A program made the position numbers and the translations under genes. DNA of 12,216 nt from Paracoccaceae bacterium. Its GTDB lineage: Bacteria > Pseudomonadota > Alphaproteobacteria > Rhodobacterales > Rhodobacteraceae. The stretch covers positions 1 through 12,216 of the forward strand of contig JALSRF010000261.1 in NCBI GenBank assembly GCA_026984895.1, read 5' to 3'. Position 1 is the stretch's first letter; every line of letters starts with the position of its first letter. Shown piece after piece: positions 7,094 to 12,216 of this stretch. The notes beneath the pieces were generated by a model. That model ran no database searches and had not been told where the DNA came from. It was given only the letters and a program-made list of their open reading frames with translations.

Positions 7094-7968
7094 TCGGCAA
7101 ACTCTTCGCGCCGGTAGCCCTGCAGGTAGAGCAGCGCGCTCAGGTCGCCATGGTTGATGCGCAGATCGCATTGCGCCGCAACCGCGGGCTTGGCGTGCAG
7201 CGCAACCCCCATCCCGGCCATCTGCAACATGCCCAGGTCGTTGGCCCCGTCGCCCACCGCGACCGCCTGCTCCGGCGTGATCCCCAGCCTTGCGGTGGTT
7301 TCCTGCAGGGTTCGCACCTTGGCGTCGCGCCCGAGAATCGGCATTGCCACCTTGCCCGTCAGGTGGCCGTCTTGCACCAGCAACACATTGGCGCGATATT
7401 CGTCGAATCCCAGTTGCGCTGCCACCCTGCCGGCAAAGACGGTGAACCCGCCGGATACCAGAACCGCATGCGCGCCATGCGCCTTCATCGTCGCCAGCAG
7501 CGCCCCGGCCCCGGGCATGAGCGTGATGCGTTTGCTCAAAACAGTGTCTATTACAGCGGAATTAAGCCCTTTCAGCAGGCCGACCCGCTCTTTCAGCGCG
7601 CCCTCGAAATCCAGTTCACCGTTCATTGCCCGCGCGGTGATCTCGGCCACGCGCGCGCCGACGCCGGCCTCGTCCGCCAGTTCGTCGATACATTCCTGCT
7701 GGATCATGGTCGAATCCATGTCGGCGATCAGCAACGCCTTGCGCCGCCCCTCGGCGGACTGGACATTCAGGTCCACCCCCAGTTCCTGAAGCTCTTGCCA
7801 GATCGCGCGGAAATTCCCGGGCGGCGCGGGCAGAACGAATTCCGCCGCCTCGCCCGGCGCCAGCCAGCGGGTCGCCCCCCCGCCCCAGGCGCTGCGCAGG
7901 TTTTCCACCAGAACAGTGTCTAATGCTGGGCTTTTCGGGTTTGTCAGAAGGGTTGCAACATGGCTCAT
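7066..7968 (-). CDS. serB: phosphoserine phosphatase
   Basis: Last step of serine synthesis: Mg2+-dependent hydrolysis of O-phospho-L-serine in the cytosol. The 300-residue protein has an N-terminal ACT-like region (1-75), then the HAD core. Motif I is DMDST (83-87; D83 nucleophile, D85 acid/base), followed by the substrate-gripping segment MIQQECIDELA. Motif II is LVSGGF with S172, K217 is the motif III lysine (GRDAK), and motif IV is VGDGANDL (238-245). It is divergent from serC and overlaps the asparaginase gene tail to tail. No strong Shine-Dalgarno precedes the ATG at 7968. Two patches of rare codons (residues 13-20 and 136-145) carry copies of the same AT-rich 11-mer and contrast with the rest of the gene. 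Confidence 0.96.
   Translation of the reverse strand: MSHVATLLTNPKSPALDTVLVENLRSAWGGGATRWLAPGEAAEFVLPAPPGNFRAIWQELQELGVDLNVQSAEGRRKALLIADMDSTMIQQECIDELADEAGVGARVAEITARAMNGELDFEGALKERVGLLKGLNSAVIDTVLSKRITLMPGAGALLATMKAHGAHAVLVSGGFTVFAGRVAAQLGFDEYRANVLLVQDGHLTGKVAMPILGRDAKVRTLQETTARLGITPEQAVAVGDGANDLGMLQMAGMGVALHAKPAVAAQCDLRINHGDLSALLYLQGYRREEFADQAGKPAAG
7538..7553 (-). repeat. TAGACACTG motif copy B (rare-codon patch in serB)
   Basis: On the serB sense strand it reads TAATAGACACTGTTTT, inside the run AAT TCC GCT GTA ATA GAC ACT GTT TTG (N136-L144). That run is strikingly AT-rich for this gene and uses ATA, GTA and TTG. It shares 11 bases exactly with copy A (AATAGACACTG) and 11 with copy C (TAGACACTGTT). 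Confidence 0.6.
7911..7925 (-). repeat. TAGACACTG motif copy C (rare-codon patch in serB)
   Basis: On the serB sense strand it reads CATTAGACACTGTTC, encoding A15-L16-D17-T18-V19 with a rare TTA codon, in the poorly conserved N-terminal region of SerB. Confidence 0.6.
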
Positions 7969-8016
7969 TTGCGGCGGCGCCCCGGCTGGGAATGTGGGTT
8001 TCTAAGGTTCATGCGG

Positions 8017-8026
8017 CGCTATAGCG
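8017..8026. promoter_or_regulatory. 10-bp palindrome CGCTATAGCG between serB and serC
   Basis: A perfect palindrome midway in the 154-base divergent serB/serC region. Its TATA core could serve as -10 on either strand. On the minus strand TTCGCA sits 16 bases upstream as a weak -35 for serB. It may be a shared promoter or operator; this is inference from symmetry and position. Confidence 0.35.
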
Positions 8027-8040
8027 ACATTTTTGCACTT

Positions 8041-8122
8041 GCGAAAGGCGCGCCCTGGGCTTAGAGGCGGCGGCGGGACACCCTTCCCCAACGAAGGGCG
8101 CATATCTGAGAGGATACCACCG
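8041..8122 (+). ncRNA. serC leader RNA (alphaproteobacterial serC motif, Rfam RF00517-like)
   Basis: The untranslated region just before serC is highly structured. One hairpin is CCCTTC (8081-8086)/GAAGGG (8093-8098) with loop CCCAAC. A longer-range pairing is GCGCCC (8050-8055) with GGGCGC (8096-8101). They share GGG at 8096-8098, so they exclude one another. The linker is purine-rich (GAGGCGGCGGCGGGACA), and the region ends in the ribosome-binding site GAGAGGAT (8108-8115). A conserved RNA motif upstream of serC in alphaproteobacteria is established in the literature. Position, the GGGACACCC segment and the hairpin fit my recollection of it, but I could not run a covariance search. Confidence 0.68.
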
Positions 8123-9268
8123 ATGGTCACGAACACCCCGGCAACGCGGCCGGCCAATCCGCGTTTTTCATCCGGCCCCTGCGCCAAACCCCCGACATTC
8201 ACGCTGCAATCGCTGGCCGACGCGCCGCTTGGCCGGTCGCACCGGGCCGCCATCGGCAAGGCCCGCCTGAAAGAAGCGATTGAAACCACGCGGGAAATCC
8301 TGGAAATCCCGGCCGAATACAAGATCGGCATCGTGCCCGCCTCGGACACCGGCGCCGTGGAAATGGCGCTGTGGAATCTTCTGGGCGCGCGCCCGGTCGA
8401 AATGCTGGCCTGGGAAAGTTTCGGGGCCGGCTGGGTCACCGATGTGGTCAAGCAGCTCAAGCTGGACGCCAGGGTGCACACGGCGGATTACGGGCAGATC
8501 GTGGACCTCGCTCAGGTCGATTTCGACCGCGACGTGGTGTTCACATGGAATGGCACAACCAGCGGCGTGCGGGTGCCGGATGGATCGGCCATACCGGCGG
8601 ATCGGGACGGGTTGATCATCTGCGATGCCACCAGTGCGGCCTTTGCGGTGGACCTGCCGTGGGACAAGCTGGATGTGACCACCTTTTCCTGGCAGAAGGT
8701 GCTGGGGGGCGAGGCTGCTCATGGCATGCTGATCCTGTCGCCGCGCGCCGTGGCGCGGCTGGAAAGCTACACCCCACCCTGGCCGCTGCCGAAGATCTTT
8801 CGCCTGACCAAGGGCGGCAAGCTGATCGAGGGCATTTTTGAAGGCGCGACCATCAACACGCCCTCGATGCTGGCGGTCGAGGACTATCTGCAGGCGCTCG
8901 ACTGGGCGAAATCTGTGGGCGGCCTCAAGGGCTTGATCGCCCGGGCAGACACGAATTCCGCCGTGTTAGAGACATTTGTGACCGAAAACGACTGGATCGA
9001 TTTCCTGGCAGAAGACCCGGCCACGCGTTCAAACACCAGCGTCTGCCTGAAGTTCACCGATACCCGGATCAGGGACGGTGCCGCCTTTGCCAAGGCCGTG
9101 GCCAAACGGCTGGAAAACGAAGGCGTGGCCTATGACATCGGCGCCTATCGCGACGCCCCGCCGGGGCTGCGCATCTGGTGCGGCGGCACGGTCGAAACCG
9201 CCGATCTGGAGGCGCTGATGCCCTGGCTCGCCTGGGCGTTCGAGGCCGAACTCGCCGCGCAATCCTGA
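8123..9268 (+). CDS. serC: phosphoserine aminotransferase, alphaproteobacterial type
   Basis: PLP enzyme that converts 3-phosphohydroxypyruvate and glutamate to O-phosphoserine and 2-oxoglutarate, the middle step of serine synthesis. The 381-residue protein starts NPRFSSGPCAKPP, characteristic of the SerC subtype of alphaproteobacteria (TIGR01365-like) rather than the E. coli type. The PLP lysine is K192 in SWQKVLGGE, D168 in CDAT contacts the pyridine ring, and FTWNGTTSG and RSNTSVCLKF are family segments. The ATG at 8123 sits 8 bases after GAGAGGAT; an upstream in-frame ATG at 8033 would translate the structured leader and is rejected. serA follows after 39 bases on the same strand, so serC-serA form an operon controlled by the leader. 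A weaker TAGACACT-like patch (TTAGAGACATTT, 8966-8977) lies at residues 282-285. Confidence 0.96.
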   Translation: MVTNTPATRPANPRFSSGPCAKPPTFTLQSLADAPLGRSHRAAIGKARLKEAIETTREILEIPAEYKIGIVPASDTGAVEMALWNLLGARPVEMLAWESFGAGWVTDVVKQLKLDARVHTADYGQIVDLAQVDFDRDVVFTWNGTTSGVRVPDGSAIPADRDGLIICDATSAAFAVDLPWDKLDVTTFSWQKVLGGEAAHGMLILSPRAVARLESYTPPWPLPKIFRLTKGGKLIEGIFEGATINTPSMLAVEDYLQALDWAKSVGGLKGLIARADTNSAVLETFVTENDWIDFLAEDPATRSNTSVCLKFTDTRIRDGAAFAKAVAKRLENEGVAYDIGAYRDAPPGLRIWCGGTVETADLEALMPWLAWAFEAELAAQS

Positions 9269-9307
9269 ACATCTGACTTTCCGAAATTCAAAAGAATGGA
9301 GCCCGTC

Positions 9308-10900
9308 ATGGCCCCCAAGGTTCTCGTCTCTGACAAGCTTTCCGAAACCGCCGTGCAGATCTTTCGCGACCGCGGCATCGACGTCACCTTTGCCCCCGAC
9401 CTTGGCAAGGACAAGGCCGCCCTGCTCAAGGCGATCCCCGAGTTCGACGGTCTCGCGATCCGCTCGGCCACCAAGGTCACCGAAAAACTGCTGAACAACG
9501 CGCCGAACCTTAAGGTGATCGGGCGCGCCGGGATCGGGGTCGACAATGTCGATATTCCGGCTGCTTCGAAAAAGGGGGTGATCGTGATGAACACGCCCTT
9601 CGGCAACTCGATCACCACTGCCGAACACGCGATTGCGCTGATGCTGGCGGTGGCGCGGCAAATTCCGTTGGCCAATGAATCGACCCATGCCGGGAAATGG
9701 GAGAAATCGCGTTTCATGGGGGTCGAGGTCACCGGCAAGACGCTGGGGATCATCGGCGCAGGCAATATCGGGTCTATCGTGGCCGAGCGCGCGCTGGGGC
9801 TGCGGATGAAAGTCATCGCCTATGACCCGTTCCTGAGCGAAGAGCGCGCCGACAAGCTGGGCGTGACCAAGGTAGAGCTGGACGATCTGTATGCGCAGGC
9901 CGATTTCATCACCTTCCACGTGCCGCTGACCGACAAGACCCGCAATATCCTGTCGGCCGAGGCGATTGGGAAGCTCAAGCCGGGGGTTCGGATCGTCAAC
10001 TGCGCGCGCGGCGGCCTGGTCGATGAAGAGGCGCTGGCCGAGGCTCTGAAATCGGGCCAGGTCGCGGGCGCCGCCTTTGACGTTTTCGCGAAAGAACCGG
10101 CCACCGACAGCCCGCTGTTCGGCCTGCCCAACGTGGTGGTGACACCGCATCTGGGCGCCTCGACCCGCGAAGCGCAGGAAAACGTCGCGGTGCAGGTGGC
10201 CGAGCAGATGTCGGATTACCTGCTGACCGGAGCCGTGTCCAACGCGCTGAACATGCCCTCTGTCACGGCGGAAGAGGCCAAGGTGATGGGGCCGTGGCTG
10301 AAGCTCGCCGGGCACCTCGGGGCCTTTGTCGGGCAGCTGACGGATGAGCCGATCAAGGCGATCAACATCCTGTATGACGGCGCCGTGGGCGAGATGAATA
10401 CCGAAGCGCTCAGCGCGGCGGCGGTTGCCGGGATCATGAAGGCGACCAACCCGGATGTGAACATGGTCTCGGCGCCGGTGATGGCCAGGGAACGCGGAGT
10501 TCAGGTCTCCACCACCAGGCAGGACAAGTCCGGCGCATTCGACGCCTATATCAAGCTGACCGCGGTCACTGCAGAACGCGAACGCTCCATCGCCGGCACG
10601 GTGTTTTCCGACGGCAAGCCACGCTTCATCCAGATCAAGGGCATCAACATCGACGCCGAGGTGGGCGAACACATGCTCTATACCACCAACAAGGACGTGC
10701 CGGGGATCATCGGCACGCTGGGGCGCATCCTGGGCGAAGGCGGCGTGAACATCGCCAACTTCACGCTGGGGCGCACGCAGGAAAGCGGCGATGCCATCGC
10801 GCTGCTTTACGTTGATGACGCGGTGCCGGAACCGGTGCGCGACAGCCTGAAGGGAACCGGCCTGTTCCAGCAGGTGCGCCCTCTGGTGTTCGAGGTATGA
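9308..10900 (+). CDS. serA: D-3-phosphoglycerate dehydrogenase
   Basis: First, committed step of serine synthesis: NAD+-dependent oxidation of 3-phosphoglycerate. The 530-residue protein is the long form. The substrate domain has GRAGIGVDNVDI (72-83) and the NAD-binding Rossmann motif is GIIGAGNIGS (147-156) with D173 ending the second strand. The catalytic triad R234 (NCARGG), E263 (AKEPA) and H281 (TPHLGAST) is complete. An intervening domain (about 310-450) and a C-terminal ACT domain (about 455-530, DVPGIIGTLGRILGEGGVN) follow. ACT domains in this family commonly bind serine for feedback control, but inhibition is not shown by sequence alone. ATG 9308 is preferred because GGAG lies 7 bases upstream; ATG 9296 overlaps that site. 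Confidence 0.97.
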   Translation: MAPKVLVSDKLSETAVQIFRDRGIDVTFAPDLGKDKAALLKAIPEFDGLAIRSATKVTEKLLNNAPNLKVIGRAGIGVDNVDIPAASKKGVIVMNTPFGNSITTAEHAIALMLAVARQIPLANESTHAGKWEKSRFMGVEVTGKTLGIIGAGNIGSIVAERALGLRMKVIAYDPFLSEERADKLGVTKVELDDLYAQADFITFHVPLTDKTRNILSAEAIGKLKPGVRIVNCARGGLVDEEALAEALKSGQVAGAAFDVFAKEPATDSPLFGLPNVVVTPHLGASTREAQENVAVQVAEQMSDYLLTGAVSNALNMPSVTAEEAKVMGPWLKLAGHLGAFVGQLTDEPIKAINILYDGAVGEMNTEALSAAAVAGIMKATNPDVNMVSAPVMARERGVQVSTTRQDKSGAFDAYIKLTAVTAERERSIAGTVFSDGKPRFIQIKGINIDAEVGEHMLYTTNKDVPGIIGTLGRILGEGGVNIANFTLGRTQESGDAIALLYVDDAVPEPVRDSLKGTGLFQQVRPLVFEV

Positions 10901-10911
10901 CCTGAAAGGCA

Positions 10912-10940
10912 CCTGCCGGGTCTGCCCGCCCGCCGGCAGG
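10912..10940 (+). terminator. hairpin 12 bases after serA stop
   Basis: CCTGCCGG (10912-10919) pairs perfectly with CCGGCAGG (10933-10940) around a 13-base loop. It lies right behind the serA TGA, so it may protect or end the transcript, but no T-run follows, so it is not a classical intrinsic terminator. Confidence 0.45.
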
Positions 10941-10995
10941 AAGGGGCAAAGCCAGCCAGGCGTTTCGGACGGGCAAAGTCGACGGCGGCGGGGCA

Positions 10996-11022
10996 GCGTC
11001 AGGGGCGAAAACCCCCTGTCGC
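10996..11022. repeat. 10-position stem with T-T mismatch and CGAAAAC loop
   Basis: GCG-T-CAGGGG (10996-11005) faces CCCCTG-T-CGC (11013-11022) across a 7-base loop. The stem is symmetrical and GC-rich with no T-tail on either side. Confidence 0.45.
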
Positions 11023-11069
11023 GCCCGCCCGGGTCAACGCACAAACGCCCCGGCCCGAAAATGGCGCCT

Positions 11070-11104
11070 CCTTCTTTTTCGCAAAAATATCCCCGCCGGA
11101 GGCA
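11070..11104 (-). repeat. GCCTCCGGCGGGGATATTTTTG block, possible dispersed element or terminator
   Basis: On the minus strand a GC-rich, partly self-complementary segment (CCTCCGGCGGGG) is followed by ATATTTTTGCGAAAAAGAAGG. This arrangement lies downstream of the minus-strand VOC gene and could end its transcript. It resembles short intergenic blocks I recall in Rhodobacterales genomes; that recollection is unverified. Confidence 0.35.
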
Positions 11105-11106
11105 GC

Positions 11107-11131
11107 GCGCCGGGCCGCAGAGGCCCGGCGC
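11107..11131. terminator. perfect 10-bp stem, probable bidirectional terminator for serA and the VOC operon
   Basis: GCGCCGGGCC (11107-11116), loop GCAGA, GGCCCGGCGC (11122-11131). On the plus strand it is followed by ATTGTCTTTT, a weak T-tract, which fits intrinsic termination of serA transcripts. On the minus strand the ATATTTTT run lies about 20 bases further on. Confidence 0.6.
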
Positions 11132-11144
11132 ATTGTCTTTTCGT

Positions 11145-11160
11145 GCCGCCGACAGGCGGC
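11145..11160. repeat. 6-bp stem GCCGCC-GACA-GGCGGC abutting the VOC stop codon
   Basis: A perfect hairpin with a four-base loop that ends at the base next to the VOC gene's TGA (11163-11161). It may be the first element of that operon's 3' end structure; no T-run is attached. Confidence 0.4.
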
Positions 11161-11700
11161 TCAGTTCGACAATTCCTTCTTGTGCATCCAGTCCGCATGT
11201 TTCGGTGCGCGTTTGGTGCGCGACCATTCTTCCAGCATCTCCCATTTCACTGCGTCAAGCTTTTCCAGCATGGCCTCTTCTTCCGGGTCCGGGCAGGCCA
11301 GTTCGATCCGGTGCCCGTTCGGGTCGAAGAAATAGATCGAATGGAAGATCGAGTGATCGGTCACGCCCAGAACCTCGACCCCGTTCTTTTCCAGATGCTC
11401 CTTGAAGGCAATCAGTTCGTCCCGATCCTTCACCTTGAAAGCGATATGCTGCACCCAGACCGGGGTGTTCGGGTCGCGCCCCATTTCCGGCTTGGTCGGC
11501 AGTTCGAAAAACGCCAGAACATTGCCGTTTCCGGCATCCAGAAAGATGTGCATGTAGGGGTCCGGCTCATGGGTCGAGGGCACACGATCCTCGGCAATCG
11601 CCAGGATGAAATCCATGTTCAGCATCCTGCCATACCATTCGACGGTCTCCCTGGCATCCTTGCAGCGGTAGGCGACGTGGTGGATTCGTTCGACTTTCAT
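11161..11700 (-). CDS. VOC-family (glyoxalase/dioxygenase-like) metalloprotein
   Basis: A 179-residue protein with two beta-alpha-beta-beta-beta modules of the vicinal oxygen chelate fold. Module 1 starts IHHVAYRCKDARETVEWY (H8 is a candidate metal ligand) and ends NVLAFFELP (E66). Module 2 starts WVQHIAFKV (H85) and ends DPNGHRIELACP (E133). The H/E/H/E set is the usual divalent-metal site. VOC enzymes include glyoxalase I, extradiol dioxygenases, isomerases and resistance proteins; the reaction cannot be named here. A helical C-terminal tail (138-179) is longer than in minimal members. A strong ribosome-binding site (GGAAGGA) precedes the ATG, 25 bases after the DUF2783 gene. The operon partners suggest a role on an aromatic intermediate, by inference. 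Confidence 0.9.
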   Translation of the reverse strand: MKVERIHHVAYRCKDARETVEWYGRMLNMDFILAIAEDRVPSTHEPDPYMHIFLDAGNGNVLAFFELPTKPEMGRDPNTPVWVQHIAFKVKDRDELIAFKEHLEKNGVEVLGVTDHSIFHSIYFFDPNGHRIELACPDPEEEAMLEKLDAVKWEMLEEWSRTKRAPKHADWMHKKELSN

Positions 11701-11725
11701 CTTTTCCTTCCTTTCGGGTTGCCGC

Positions 11726-11926
11726 TCAGCGGCGGGCGGATTTCATGGCAGCCTCAAGAGCCTGTTCAAGCACCCGCGCATCGCCGATATGGTTGGCCAG
11801 AACCAGGATCAGCCTGGCATTCAGCGCATCGCTTCGCGCCTTGTCCAGACCCTCGTGGGCGGCCATCAGCCGCGCGTAGAACGCATCGGCATCGTCGATG
11901 TTCGCTCTGGTCTTGAGCTTGCTCAT
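11726..11926 (-). CDS. DUF2783 family small protein
   Basis: A 66-residue protein: MSKLKTRANIDDADAFYARL, then AAHEGLDKARSDALNARLIL and VLANHIGDARVLEQALEAA. The IDD-DAFY-AAHEGL-NARLILVLANHIGD pattern matches what I know as DUF2783, a family of unknown function usually encoded next to FAD-dependent hydroxylases. It looks all-helical and soluble. Its ribosome-binding site GAGGAG overlaps the TGA stop of the upstream hydroxylase gene, leaving only 10 bases between stop and start, which implies translational coupling. A role as small accessory subunit of the hydroxylase is plausible but not shown. Confidence 0.87.
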   Translation of the reverse strand: MSKLKTRANIDDADAFYARLMAAHEGLDKARSDALNARLILVLANHIGDARVLEQALEAAMKSARR

Positions 11927-11936
11927 GACTTGCTCC

Positions 11937-12216
11937 TCATGCCTTGCCGATGGCCCGGCGCAGGGCGGCGCGCAGGGCGTCTTCATCATGGTCCGGCCAG
12001 CGGGCCGCGACGTGCTGATCGGGGCGCAGCAGGTAAACGGCCGCGCGCCGTTCTCCAAGATAACGAGACACTAATTCGGGGCGTTTTGCGGGATCCAGGC
12101 GCAGCACCTCGACATCGACCCCGGCTTCGCTCAGGGCTTCCGGCCCGTCGGCACCGATCAGCAGCAGCTGGAATCGGCCGCCCAGACGGTCCAGCAACCA
12201 GCCGCCATCGACAGGG
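11937..12216 (-). CDS. FAD-dependent aromatic hydroxylase (MhpA-like), C-terminal part only
   Basis: Only the last 92 codons lie in the window; the frame is open through base 12216. The segment starts PVDGGWLLDRLGGRFQLLLI and includes YLLRPDQHVAARWPD followed by a short helix ending AIGKA. This is the C-terminal thioredoxin-like domain of flavoprotein monooxygenases of the PHBH/MhpA class, where RPDQHVAARW is typical. Such enzymes hydroxylate phenolic rings with NAD(P)H and O2 in the cytosol. The FAD and substrate domains are outside the window, so the substrate is unknown. It heads the visible part of the operon with DUF2783 and VOC genes. A TTA-GTG-TCT patch (AGACACTAATT on the plus strand, 12066-12076) uses rare codons. 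Confidence 0.88.
   Translation of the reverse strand, partial: PVDGGWLLDRLGGRFQLLLIGADGPEALSEAGVDVEVLRLDPAKRPELVSRYLGERRAAVYLLRPDQHVAARWPDHDEDALRAALRRAIGKA

Larger units (their letters stand above)
10901..11160. other. hairpin-rich intergenic region between convergent serA and VOC genes
   Basis: No coding sequence or tRNA is visible in these 260 bases. The stretch carries four separate strong inverted repeats, listed individually, and an AT-rich block at 11075-11090 between GC-rich sequence. Confidence 0.7.

Noticed and set aside
6023..7171. 382-codon minus-strand frame opposite the asparaginase gene
   Set aside because: Shadow of a complete, motif-bearing enzyme; the product is His/Gly/Ala-rich without domains.
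7066..7968. serB as a horizontally acquired or chimeric gene because of its rare-codon patches
   Set aside because: The patches are only about 10 codons long, the rest of the gene matches its neighbours in composition, and all catalytic motifs are intact in the expected serB-serC-serA context.
9029..11245. 738-codon open frame on the minus strand opposite serA
   Set aside because: It mirrors the codon pattern of serA and serC in GC-rich DNA, has low-complexity Arg/Gly/His-rich content with no family motifs, and crosses the hairpin-rich gap and the serC 3' end.
12066..12076. AGACACTAATT as a further full copy of the TAGACACTG motif
   Set aside because: Only the AGACACT core matches; the flanks differ, so I do not count it with the three close copies.

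Overview
This GC-rich, gene-dense 12.2 kb window looks like ordinary chromosome of an alphaproteobacterium, most likely Rhodobacterales (Roseobacter/Paracoccaceae type). The grounds are the alphaproteobacterial form of SerC with a serC-type leader RNA, the serB-serC-serA cluster, a Rhizobium etli-type asparaginase, an IalB-family secreted protein, and a DUF2783 gene beside an FAD monooxygenase. No transposase, phage gene, CRISPR array, tRNA or rRNA was seen.

Left part (1-2053): a HAD phosphatase (cut by the window edge) is translationally coupled to an unknown 122-residue protein, both on the minus strand. Divergent from them is a secreted, membrane-anchored prokaryotic ionotropic glutamate receptor homologue. 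Its ligand-binding domain is split by a two-helix pore module whose K+-channel filter is replaced. Middle-left (2054-5916): dapD (lysine/diaminopimelate synthesis) is divergent from a LOG-family nucleotide phosphoribohydrolase. Next come a 297-base gap with one doubtful small ORF, rlmN (23S rRNA/tRNA m2A methyltransferase) and an IalB-like exported protein.

Middle-right (5917-10900): an R. etli-type L-asparaginase runs convergently into serB with a 28-base overlap. serB is divergent from serC-serA, so all three steps of the phosphorylated serine pathway are here: SerA oxidises 3-phosphoglycerate, SerC transaminates the product, and SerB dephosphorylates phosphoserine. serC is preceded by a structured leader matching the alphaproteobacterial serC RNA motif, with two mutually exclusive pairings. 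An AT-rich 11-base motif (TAGACACTG core) recurs in the 3' end of the asparaginase gene and twice in serB, with a weaker relative in serC. It always falls in codons that are rare for this genome.

Right part (10901-12216): a 260-base hairpin-rich, gene-free stretch separates serA from a minus-strand operon. That operon holds an FAD-dependent aromatic-ring hydroxylase (C-terminal part only), a DUF2783 protein and a VOC-family metalloprotein, which suggests aromatic compound catabolism.

Most of the window is conserved housekeeping. The items most worth a second look are the altered glutamate-receptor pore, the rare-codon TAGACACT repeats, the serC leader and the hairpin array after serA. No clearly new multi-gene system was found.
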